A stretch of 64,000 nucleotides of DNA from Clavulina sp. PMI_390 (taxonomy: Eukaryota > Basidiomycota > Agaricomycetes > Cantharellales > Hydnaceae). Made by a program: the position numbers and the translations under genes. The stretch is taken from NCBI GenBank assembly GCA_015039315.1, contig WIDE01000028.1, positions 202,676-266,675 on the forward strand, read 5' to 3'. Positions within the stretch are counted from its first letter, which is position 1, and every line of letters begins with the position of its first letter. Shown here in pieces: positions 44,993 to 55,726 of this stretch. The notes beneath the pieces are model-generated. The model searched no databases. It was not told where the DNA came from and worked only from the letters and a program-made list of their open reading frames with translations.

Positions 44993-47141
44993 TTAAAACC
45001 TCACGAAGAGTCGTGGTTGTGACTTGAACCGAGCTGAAAGAAATGCAGATAAATATTTAGTTCAGATCTCAGGTTACATATAAATCGAGGGTCATACCAT
45101 AAAGGAAGAGTACCACGCCTAACAGTTGCATGCCACCACTGTACAGTGCAACTGCGTGCCAGTTGTGACCCGATCCCGCGAGCACGACACCACCCAGGGT
45201 AGGGCCTGCTGTGTAACCTGTTGGCGTGTAAACTTCTATGGTAAGCATCCTCCGGGCAAGAAGAGAATTGTGGAGCGGAGAGGGCAGGATGGGTAGAGAG
45301 GGCGTGACTGTGACATCACGCTTCTGTTGATCCAGTCCTGTCCTCTCTCCCCCAGCCCACACAGAGAGAAAATCATACCGGGTAAGTTCGACAGAGTTAA
45401 AAGGCCGGATAAGCTTGCTAGTTGCTCGGCTCCGAATAATGCTGCCCCTGCTGGAGGCAGCAAGCTGACTACTACGCCTCCCCAGAACCCGTAAGTGACC
45501 GCAAACACCATGATACTCGCGAGGCTGCTGGCGAAGTTCCAGATTAGCACCTGCGTCAATCCGCTTATAAGTATGCTCAAAGCGAAGGTATTGCAGGGCC
45601 CCATCTTATCGGCAACGAAGCCGACGAGCGTTCGCCCCAATGCGGCGGAATAATTCATCATTAGGATAGGCACTGTAGAGACGAAGCTCGAGAGCTCTGG
45701 GTTCTTCTCGGAGGTGAAGACGGAGACGAAGAAGTACGGCGTTTGGTAGCCACTAGAGTATGATAGTCATAGTAGCATTGACAGTTGAGAATGTGTCGAG
45801 GGGGAGGTTGTCCAAGAGGATAAAGTTCGCCACAGAAAGAAGCAAAGGGGATTGTGAGCATGTGAGAAGATGAGAAATAGCTCATCGCTCACAATACGGT
45901 CACACCCAAGCAAAACACCATACTCCAGAAGACAGGGCTGCCAAACAAGCTTGTGTCGATCCAGTGGATGTCTGTCACTGGCTTACTGTGGCGTCGAGGT
46001 CGGTCCTTGAGGAGGAAGTAGGCAAAAAAGAGAACCGTGCAGTTGATGAAGGAGTAGACAAGGAAGGTCTTTCGGAGACCGAGTCGGCTAAGCATAATTC
46101 GAAGCAAGATAGCAGTCGTCCCTCCACCTATGAGTCCCATTGTCAGAAGAACTTGAGTAGGTGAGGGGAATGAAACGTTGACTGACCGAAAGAGCTCCCA
46201 GCGATGGCTATCCCAGTAGCAAAGCTTCGCCTGTGGTAGAACCATTGACTAGGATACGCAGCAACAGTCGGGAATAGAATACCATTCGCTAAGCCTTGAA
46301 GGAGGCCCTAATGTATTCTCAAGGAGTCAGATCATGCGTGACCATGGCTCGGCATTTAATATGGAGCGACGCACCTGAGTGAGGAAAAATTGCCAGAGTT
46401 GGGTGCACCACGCCGAGCTGAACCACTGGATGAAGCTAATAACAGAGCCGAGGATCACGAAGGGCTAGATCGCAAGTAAGAAAACAATATATAGTCGCAG
46501 CAGTAGATATCAAAGGCTCACTCGGTATCCGCTGTCGAAGGAAAGGTAAAAGTGAGTCATTACAGCCTACTGGTCCAGCAAGGCCAAGTGAAACTCACTA
46601 GCGATCTTCCAGCTTGCCGAAAATGAAGGACGTGATGGGCATTACCTAGAGATGCAGGCGAGTCGATGGACGATCAATGAAACGATCTAGCCAATCAAAC
46701 CCGATCGGGGGAGCTTAAAGGACTTACTGCGCCATTTGAGGCTCCGAGCATACTGAGCACGGTCTGGTTAGATGCATGCCCAACGTTAGTGAGGGGATTC
46801 TACGAAGGATGCCGACGAGCTTACCTCGCTCGCTTCGGGGAATTGATGATTCTTGTAATAGGCCTGGAACACACCCCATGCAAGGGGGTTGCCTGAGGGG
46901 AAGAAAACCAGTCATGAGAGAGGGTGAACGAAGGAAAACAGGGTCGAGGCTGACCAAGAGTAACTGAGGCTTGTAAGAAGCAGCCAGCTACAACCAACCA
47001 GCCGCGGCCACCTTCAGGGTAATCTTCTTCCGCGTCATTGAGGGCTTGGGGAAGGACAGGAAGCTCAGCGACCGGGCAAGTTTTTACAGTCTTTTCAGGA
47101 TCGTCATTGACGACTGTGAGCTCTTGTTTTTCTGACGACAT
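44993..47141 (-). CDS. Major facilitator transporter, monocarboxylate-porter (MCT/Mch) type
   Basis: Predicted 12-helix plasma-membrane transporter for monocarboxylates or related metabolites. The N-terminal tail MSSEKQELTVVNDDPEK is cytosolic. Helix 1 is preceded by the MCT signature region YPEGGRGWLVVAGCFL ((D/E)-G-G-W/R-G-W). Further exons hold NPLAWGVFQAYYKNHQF, GLLQGLANGILF, YPSQWFYHRRSFATGIAIAG (the conserved W-F-x-x-R-R-x-x-A), then after a charged loop (LLKDRPRRHSKP) FVSTVPILMMNYSAALGR and TYGFWGGVVVSLLPPA. It ends RLFVRF at 44993. About eleven introns. The gene looks intact. The substrate is not predictable. Confidence 0.83.
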
Positions 47142-47671
47142 GGCTCGAATTCGAAGGGGGACGATGATAGGGTATTGTGGCTCCGTGAAGCTTTTCCTAT
47201 TTGAAGCGATTTCCTTCACGAGGCCTCAACATGGCGGACCGACGGACCGCCGAATTGTTTTGCCGTTCGGCAGAGAATAGAATGGTGAACCCAGCGCGGG
47301 AAAAAATGCTTGGCGGGTGGGGGGGTCGGACGACCGACGATCTAGAGCACGCAGAGCCCACCTGCTGACCAGCCTATCGGATGACTACCCACGAGGACAT
47401 GAGACTTGAGGACCCAGGGCATTGGGTAATTTCTGACCAACCATCTTGCTCAGATGATTTGTATAGATATTGCCCCTCTGACTCATGCATTAAGAGCATC
47501 GCGACTGTTTTCCGACTGCAGCTCAGTAATCGTTGGAGCATTTTCCAACGATGGCGCCTTTTCTATGATTCAGTCATCCATGTGTGGTGGGGCACGGGTA
47601 TTCGTGGTGCGGTACCGGTTGGGTGGCTGTGATATTTCTCGATCTCACGCGCTTCTCCACATCTCAACACC
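47142..47671. promoter_or_regulatory. Divergent promoter region, MCT-type transporter and PEX19
   Basis: About 530 bp between the two start codons. It contains a G-rich run near 47315-47335 and no convincing TATA box; both promoters must lie here. Confidence 0.4.
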
Positions 47672-49044
47672 ATGTCGAAGAGTGGCAAACAACGAGCAGT
47701 CGAGCCCGACGACGATGTAGACGACCTCGATGGTACACGTTTCGCGATCCCGACACTGATGCTAGCCTCTGACAACCAATGCAGACGTCCTCGACGCATT
47801 CAAAGCTGATCCCAAACCCCCCAAACGCGCGGCTCCCAAACCTCCCACCGCCGCATCCAACCCCCCGACTGCCTCGTCGGCCGATCCTAAGAGCTCGAGC
47901 CTTGAAGAAGACCCGGAGGATCTATTCGGCCCAGAATTTGCCGCCCAGCTGCAGGCTGGCATGGAGGAACTCCTGACCTCCTTGGGCCAGGGTCCACAGA
48001 ATGGCGAGGATCCCAAAGAACTGGCAGCAATGCGTGAAGCTTGGGAGAAAATGCTAATCGCCGGCATGGATGGGGCGGACCCTGGAAGTGCATTTGGCGG
48101 ACTCCCACCAGGGCAACCTTCAGCCCCCGCTGCTGCCCCTTCCACTTCAGCACCTTCTTCTACCTCTGCCCCGGTCCCTGGTCCTTCCAAACCGACTCCA
48201 GCGCAAGCGAAGAATGAGGCCTTCCAGGATTCAATCCGTCAAGCAATGGATAAACTCAAGGAAAGCGAGGAGACTCTAAAGGTATGTTGTCAAATTGTTC
48301 ACCTCCCTCGAAATATCATTCCGATCTTGTTACTTTCTACTTTCGATTCATGACCTCGTGAAGGCGGATGCTGCGTCAGGGTCCGATCCATTAGCTAAGA
48401 TTCTCGCCGATCTGAATCTGGACAACCTCGATCTCGGGGCTGACGGCGAAGACCCTGGGATGCAAGCCATGCTCGAAAACATGATGGCATCCCTCATGAC
48501 CAAGGAAATGCTATATGATCCTCTCAAGGAACTAGAGACCAAGGTATGTGCCTCTATTCTATCCTGTCATGCTTCTTTTCTCATGCCAGCTACATTTCAC
48601 TCTTACGTTTCTCTCTAGTACCCTGACTTCCTCAAGGAAAACGCATCAAAGCTGTCAGCAGAAGATAAGGACCGCTACGAGAAGCAGTCGGCGAAAGTCA
48701 AAGAGATCACAACAGTATTTGAGCAGCCCGATTACTCTGACGACAACTCGGCGTTCTCGATGAAAATCCTGGGCCTTATGAATGAGGTCCGCCTTGTCAA
48801 CTGCATGTATGCGGTAAAAGAAACTCATGACGCTTCTCCTTGACCAGATGCAATCAATGGGCTCTCCACCCACCGAGATTATGGGAGAGATGCCGCCTGG
48901 GATGGTAAGCAGTCTGTTCCTCCAATAATTTACCACCGCGTGTTTTTTTTTGGCTCATCCCATTCATGCTTTTTTACCTTTGCCCTTTCCCAGTCCCTGG
49001 GTGAGGATGGGCTGCCAGATCTCGAGAACTGCATAATAGCATGA
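47672..49044 (+). CDS. PEX19: Peroxin-19, peroxisomal membrane-protein import receptor
   Basis: Cytosolic chaperone and receptor for peroxisomal membrane proteins, docking on Pex3. MSKSGKQRAVEPDDDVDDLD and DVLDAFKADPKP form the disordered N-terminus with a Pex3-binding-like helix. EEDPEDLFGPEFAAQLQAGM is a typical Pex19 motif. The C-terminal client-binding domain includes ALLENMMASLMTKEMLYDPL-like sequence (here MLENMMASLMTKEMLYDPLK), YPDFLKEN and MQSMGSPPTEIMGEMP. The protein ends DLENCIIA at 49044, giving a C-terminal CaaX box (C-I-I-A) for farnesylation, as in yeast and human Pex19. Five introns. Confidence 0.9.
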
Positions 49045-49240
49045 AGCCGCTCCTCGATCAATGCAAATAATTAGTTACCTTGGACACTCTTATATTTGCG
49101 AGATAGAGACTTGTGCTCAGCAGCGTTGTCAGAGATTTACAATGAACCAAAAGAAAACTCGAATTATTATTATACAGCGATATTCAGTAACTAACGGTTT
49201 AGAAAGGCTCTCGTAATCCTGCTCGTCCTCCTCGCCAGGC

Positions 49241-51775
49241 TCAGGGTACAGCCCCCAAGCGAGCCATCTCTTCCCAAAATGCGTCCATAACTTCGTCTTC
49301 TAATTCAAAATTCTCTGAATGCTCTTGCTCTGACGTGTCCCTGTCCCCGTCGTCCGTCAAAGTGTCTGCTGATTGATGAGCTGACGTTGCTGTCGAGATG
49401 TCTTGGGGCAGGACCTCCTCGATCTCATGAATGCGCCTCGTGCACCAGCGACTCACTTCCGCGAAAAATGCCGCGGCAGGAGGGTCTGGCGTATTGCGCA
49501 ACTGGTGCTCATATGCTTCACGAAGGGCCTGCTCAAGCCACGTTTCATCCTCCCTATTGATCGTGACCAAAGTGTCAGATCGAGACGACGTGCCTGAGGA
49601 TGGAGGAAGGGCGGACATTGTGAGGAGAACATTGCCGGCGCGATCGAATTGGCTGTTCCGCGTAAGATAAGCGGCGCGCCAGCAGTATAATGCAATGGTG
49701 GGGGAAAGATGAATAAAATTGTCCATGATTGTACGGCGGACGAGGGACGAGAGCCGGGAAGGCAGGAGGTACTTGTCTGCTGCGATGAGGACATCTGCAG
49801 CTGTGTGAGCATCTTGAAACAAATTGCGGGATTCCGCAGCGGGGATAGAGGATGAAGGCGGCTCCAGAGAATGGTTTGGAGCGAGGAGATATGGGGGTAG
49901 AGTGTCGCAGTAAAGGTAGTATATCAGGGCATAAGCTACGCGATATTCTTCCTCTAGGGAAGCAGTGAACCGTATTGAACCGGAGGCGTTAGACCGAGTA
50001 CTGAATCCTCCAGTGAGCATCATGTTAAAGTAAGAAGATCGTGATCCGAGAACAAGACTATGTGCGAGGATCGGAGAAAGATCATGAGAGAGGGTGGTGA
50101 TGGCAAAGTCTGGTTGAAAGGGTTGTAGTTCGGTTGATGGAGGACTATTTGTAGCCCCACGACTCATTTCGGGTACATAGCGAGAGAACAGCGCAGGGTG
50201 GGGATCCACGAGCTCCAAGTCCTCCCTGAGAGTACCCAGCCGAGCGTCTGATCCAGGGAGGCACCGAATGGGTACCCCTAAAGATCTGATCGAATGTCTT
50301 GGATCGTCTTCGGTTGCACGGCTCGGCTGAGACTTGTGAGTAGCGTTGAGCGCGAATAAAACATGCTCTGAGGAGACACCGCCCCAATCAACCGACTCCA
50401 CACTCTCACCGTGAGCACACTTTACGCCTGAGTCAAGAACCCCAAACCACAACCAACGCTCGGAAAGCTCATAATCAGCCTCGACTATTTCAGCTACAGG
50501 CAGAACGTGGGTAGTTATGTCGTCTAGAGCCATCCACCCAGCGTCGAACTTGAGCGCCGACAGGGAGTATGGAAGTGCTGGATTCGTAGCCCCAGGGAAC
50601 AGATCAACAGGGACGCGAGTGTCCACTGTTCCTTGACCAAGAATGTAGATGATATTGCCTACTCGCTCTGCCCAGAGATTACTGGTGCCATTGAAGGGTC
50701 CAATATCATCGGAGAATGCTGGCAGGGTACGCCATGGGGCACCATGTGCAGACGGCTGCTGCTCATCTGAAAGGGATAGACTTCCGAGCATGGACACTAA
50801 CGGATCATCGTTCACCTTAATGTGGTCAAGTATGGCGAGGACGTTTATGACGTAGTGTATCGGGGTATGCTTGCCCCGAGCGTCTCTGCCTCCAAGAATG
50901 AGGATCCGCGGGTGGGTTCCTGGCAATAGAACCGCAGCGTGGCCGTAACGGGCCATCACATTGATGCTAGGATACCACTTTCGCAGTCGAAGGTTGAACA
51001 CACAGAGTTCGGGTGGTGTCCAATTTCCTAAATTATTAAGCAATTAGACAATTGACTGATCGAGATACCACTTTAACCTACTATCACGGCTGTTGGGGTC
51101 CGTTCGCATATGTAGTCCACCAACGACAAAGAGATAGGGCTCATTATCAACTTTGACAAAGGTGGTTGTATGAAAGCTGCGAGGCATAGGTGTTTCGCCA
51201 TGGCTTGCATCCTGAGAGGTAGAAAAGACCCATGAGCCTTCCTCGACATCGTATAAGTGGACTGTCGTCGGTGCATGCATCCTATCATCGTATCCCCCTT
51301 GTGCAGCTGTTAGTAAATGGAAGACGAGCATACGGGATCGACAACGAACCATAAAGAGCAATCATCGAACGACCCTCATGTGAGTAGTGGGTGGCCGTGT
51401 GGGCATGCCGGATCCCAGGAGCTGCATCTGTCCGTGGGTTGGACTACTTCAATGACGATCCTCCGAGCTCGTCAGTCATATCAATAGAGCAAACGAGCTT
51501 CTCGAGACACACCTCGCGGAATCTCCATTCTCTAGTTTTCCAGTTGAATACAGCGAAGTCATGGGATTGTTCCCGAGATCCCCAGACATAAATGGAGTCG
51601 GGGTAAACTGGGGTGAAGCTTGCTCTAGAGAGCTTGCCAATGGTCGATGAATCTGGGCTCGGAGCACGCGAGATGAGATATAATAAGGATTGAGGTCACT
51701 AGGATACCAATGCTCACTTTCAGTGCTCATAAACTGTGGCCGCTGGCCATTGCGAGGTCCCTTGGCACCCTCCAT
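49241..51775 (-). CDS. Kelch-repeat and BTB/POZ domain protein
   Basis: Possible substrate adaptor of a Cullin-3 ligase (inference from the domain pair). The start is MEGAKGPRNGQRPQFMST. An intron with a GTGAGC donor after STEN joins in frame to SIYVWGSREQSHDFAVFNW. Kelch-type blades follow: IRHAHTATHYSHEGRSMIAL, GGYDDRMHAPTTVHLYDVEE, MPRSFHTTTF with LFVVGGLHMR, and YGHAAVLLPGTHPRILILGG. The last exon is 1.8 kb and holds the BTB part: DFAITTLSHDLSPILAHSLV, GSRSSYFNMMLTGGF, EYRVAYALIYYLYCDTLPP and AADVLIAADKYLLPSRLSSL. The C-terminus is acidic (FELEDEVMDAFWEEMA), ending at 49241. Function in fungi is unknown. Confidence 0.75.
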
Positions 51776-51920
51776 CTCATCTCAGGAGTCAATTGGGAGC
51801 TCGGCTCCGAATTGTGACAGTCCAACGATCCGTGACAGGAATCGCGTCTCAGTCTTCCCACTCATACACTCTCCAGGGTACACGACCAGGCGATAACGCT
51901 CTCCTCCCTGACATTTAGGG

Positions 51921-53811
51921 ATGCCGTCCAGCAACGGCAACACAAGCGAATCACAGCCCCTCCTTCCGACTTCTAGGAGTGGGGGTTCGAGCTCTTTCTG
52001 GGCGCGTGCAACACCCAAGCGGGTGATTGCGGCGGTCTTGACCACAGTTTTTATCATTGGCACTGTTGTCACACTTGCGCTTGATATCCAAACCCGCAAG
52101 GCCATCGATGCAGACCCTTATCGCGCCGCGCTCGCGATCCTGGATAGGCATCCTATGATTGTAAGTCATTGTCTTTGTCAGTCGCGTCGTTTCTGATATA
52201 TGTTGTGTAACATAGGACACCCATATCGGTAAGTGGAGTATTGAATTTCGCTGCCTCGCTCTACCTAGCCTCATGACTTGACAGACCTGCCATACTTTAT
52301 GCGCATGATGAAACACAACAATGCCTCGGCTATTGACCTTCACGAGCCTCAGCCTGGTCATGTTGATATCCCTCGTCTCCGCAAGGGCCGTGTTGGAGGG
52401 TTCTTTTGGTCGGTATTTACCGAGTGCCCCGACAAAGATACCAGTGTGCTGGATGAATTCCTCAATCCGACGAACTCTGTGAGGTCAGAAATTTGCGAAT
52501 CGCTGCTCGAGCCTCAGCCACACACGACTTGGCACTCACTCACATCCTTTTGAACCACGCAGGGATACCCTAGAGCAAATTGACATTGCGCAGGCGTTGA
52601 TTCAGAAGCATCCCGAGGCAAGTCGGCTGACGACAAGATCGACCATGTGCTTCCACTCATGGGCCGGTTGCGCGTTTTGAATAGACTTTCTCGTTCGCCC
52701 TCACCTCCAAAGATATTAGAAAGGCGATTAAGGCCGGCAAGATCGCTAGTTTGATGGGAATCGAGGGCGGACATCAGTTTGGCAACTCCATCGCTGCGGT
52801 TCGACAGCTCTTCAACCTTGGTGTCCGGTATGCTACCTTGACACACAGTTGCCATAACAGTTCGTGCTATGCTCTCCTCCAGTCGACTCTTCAACGAGGG
52901 ATCTCATTTGCTACCGACAGTCTTCGCCGATAGCGCAGGCATCTTTATACCCCCTGTGCCATTATACAATGGCCTCTCTGACATTGGCGTCAAGCTCGTA
53001 CACGAGATGAACCGGATTGGAATGATTGTCGATATCTCCCACACCAGCGATGCCACTGCCGCCCACGTCTTGAAGGTGACTAAGGCTCCCGTCATCTGGA
53101 GTCACTCAAGCGCGAAGGCTGTATGGGATGTCCCGCGCAATGTGCCGTGAGTCCTCATCTGTGTTTTTGCCCTCAGCCCAACTTCATTCTGACCCTATGG
53201 GCCCTCGTTGTTCCTTCAAAGTGACTTCATCCTGGAAAAAATCGGCACCGGACCTGACAAGGTCGATGCTGTCGTACAAGTCAACTTTGCGCCATATTTC
53301 GTTGCCGCCCCTGCGAAAGCAGATGTCAAGGTTGTAGCTGACCACGTTGAATGGATCGCCAAGGTCGCTGGCAAGGCGCAGTAAGTCTGACTCCGTTCTA
53401 TAAACAATATTCTGAGTGCATAGTTTGCTCATGCTCCCTATTTTCACAGCGTTGGCATTGGATCAGACTTTGATGGTAAGAGGGCGTTCGACTGTACTAT
53501 TCCCCTATCACATACTGAACTATATGCGTTCCTTCGTGTGTAGGTATCGAGGAGACGCCTGTCGGGCTGGAGGATGTTTCCAAATACCCCAAGCTCGTGA
53601 GTATTCACTATTCTCCCGACTTACTCTTCATTCAGCTAATGGCGCCGTATAGTTTGCTGAGCTCTATTCTCGGGGCTGGTCTGAGCGAGACCTTGCCGGC
53701 CTTGCTGGAGAGAACTTGCTTCGCGTGATGGAAGGTGTCGAGGCTGCAGCTTACAAATTGCGAAATGAACCTCGCTCGGAGGCTGTCTACTCCAAGCGTT
53801 CAGATCTCTAA
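51921..53811 (+). CDS. Membrane dipeptidase (peptidase family M19, renal dipeptidase type)
   Basis: Zinc dipeptidase, probably anchored with its catalytic domain outside the cytosol or in the vacuole. A short Ser-rich cytosolic tail precedes one signal anchor ([20 protein letters not shown]). M19 metal ligands are all present: the HxD of DTHIDLPYF, the Glu of GIEGGHQFG, the His of LTHSCHN, the His of VDISHTSDA, and the Asp of GIGSDFDG. The H-x-D motif is encoded across three exons: the middle one is only 13 nt (52216-52228) and encodes DTHI. The protein continues with [18 protein letters not shown] sequence and ends VYSKRSDL at 53811. At least ten introns, all GT-AG. The gene looks intact. 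Confidence 0.87.
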
Positions 53812-54019
53812 GTATAATGCTTGTGCTTGATTTTGTTAACGGGTGCTAAAACAATATTATGATTCATTTGTTGTACGAAGCGACAGATGCGAGACGGCAC
53901 TTTATGTCTCTATGGTAGTGATAATGCAACGAAAACATGGCTTGATGATGCGTACAAGTACAGGGGTGTCTATCGTGAACTAAATACATAGTGGCTATCT
54001 TGCTAACAAGCATAGGCTA

Positions 54020-55369
54020 TCACTCCAAGCTTCCGACTTCTCCGACCTTGCCGGTAAGCTTCCTCTGCTTCTCCTCAACCTCCTCTTGCACGCGCTCGAT
54101 GGACTTGAAATACTTGACAGTCTTCACGTGCAGCTCTGTTTCACATGATCAGACAAGTTACACCTCAAACATGCGGAGAAATCACGTACCAGCGGTAGCA
54201 TCCTCATCCGCAACAATGAGGGCCCAAGGATGCAGCTGGAGAGCAGACAATGTGGTCTACGTGCGCGTGAAAATGAATACCATTAATTGGGCGAAGAAGA
54301 AGCGAGGGGCGGGATAGCGCGTCAGCAAGGAAAGAAATGACTCACCAAGTGGTTGACGCCCTCCTCGATGGCCTTGCTCAGGGCCAAGCTCTTCCTCTGG
54401 CCAGTGACGACGACAACGACTTCCCTTGCCTCGAGCACGGTGGCCACACCGACTGTGAGCGCCATGCGGGGCACAGCGTTCAGGTCACCGCCGAAGAAGC
54501 GCGAGTTGGCGAGGATGGTGTCGTACGCGAGGGTCTTGATGCGCGTGCGCGAGGCGAGCGACGAGCCGGGCTCGTTGAATGCAATGTGTCCGTCCTCGCC
54601 GATGCCACCCAGGAACAGCTCGATTCCACCATGAGCCTTGATGGCCTCCTCGTATGCGTTGCACTCTGCTATCAGGTTGGGCGCGTTACCGTTGAGGATG
54701 TGGACATTTTCGGGTTGGATATCAACTGGAGATAGGGAAAACAGGGGCAAAGAGGTTCAAAGGCAATCGTGAGTACTTCTCGATCCAAAAGAAGTGAAGG
54801 GTACTCACTGTGTGAGAAAAATTCGCGGAACATGAAGGTGTGGTAGGATTCAGAGTGGTCCTGGGGCAGACCAACGTACTCGTCCATGTTGAATGTGACG
54901 ACATTTTTGAAGCTGTTTGAATACAGCCAGAGAAGGCAGGTCTGTTCAGTCTCATTGCCGGCAAATTGGGAGCATCGCGCACGTTCGCGATGGGTCCAAG
55001 CCCAACTCACCTCAGTTTGCCCGCCTTGACTTCGTTGATAAGGTATTTGTAGGTAGGGATAGGACTTGAGCCAGTCTGTAATGGTCCACACGACCGTCAA
55101 TGCCACAAAGATCGATGTGCCACAGCAGAATTTGTGGGGAAACGCACAGGAAGGCCCAGCACGAAGGGCTTTTCGGGTGTAGGGTTGAAATCGATGATTC
55201 TACACGGGGAATACAGCGTAGGGTACGGGGAGTATGTTAGTATACTGAGGTATCTTGCATCCGCCACAGTGTGGGAGGGCGGGTATGGGATGCTGGCTGA
55301 CCGTTTGCTAATGTAGGCACCGATGTATGCACCGACGTCGGTGGGGGCGTCACGGATGATAAGTCTCAT
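54020..55369 (-). CDS. NAG1: Glucosamine-6-phosphate isomerase/deaminase
   Basis: Converts glucosamine-6-phosphate to fructose-6-phosphate and ammonia, the last step of N-acetylglucosamine use. [20 protein letters not shown] begins at 55369. Motifs in order: [19 protein letters not shown] (the P-T-G-x-(S/T)-P phosphate loop, spliced within it), [40 protein letters not shown] (active-site region with [13 protein letters not shown]), [20 protein letters not shown], and [22 protein letters not shown]-terminal helix rich in charged residues ends at 54020. Six introns. It lies in the same 10 kb as the GlcNAc kinase and GlcNAc-6-phosphate deacetylase genes. Confidence 0.93.
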
Positions 55370-55726
55370 GGTGGTTTAGTAGTGAGATCGGGGTGGGGGT
55401 GAGGGCTGGATCGGGTTAGGGGAGGTGGTTGGAGGTGGTGGTGAGCTCTTCTTTTTGCTCGTTCCGTCCGTTTTTGCTCATGCTCTGACCGGGAAGGCCA
55501 CCGAGATTCACCAGGTGTCCGCTCGGTGAATCCGCCGAATCAGGCGCTTAGATCGTGGAAGCGGCCCTCTATATCACCAGGCACCGTGACAAACACACGA
55601 ACACGAACAATCGACGCTTTTGGGTCACCCGTGCGTGGTACGCGGAATGGGGTTCTACACAACAACATCAAGAATGCCGGCGACACACACACACGCGATC
55701 TAATGATGGGACTTGGAAATTCGGAA
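55370..55726. promoter_or_regulatory. Promoter interval of NAG1
   Basis: About 360 bp between the NAG1 start and the GPHR stop. GT-rich sequence lies next to the ATG, and the inverted repeat at 55505-55532 is the only organised element noticed. Confidence 0.4.
55505..55532. promoter_or_regulatory. Inverted repeat in the NAG1 upstream region
   Basis: GATTCACC at 55505-55512 and GGTGAATC at 55525-55532 form a perfect 8-bp inverted repeat with a 12-bp spacer, 136-163 bp before the NAG1 ATG. It could be a dimeric regulator site. It could also be chance; no second copy was found next to the kinase or deacetylase. Confidence 0.35.
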
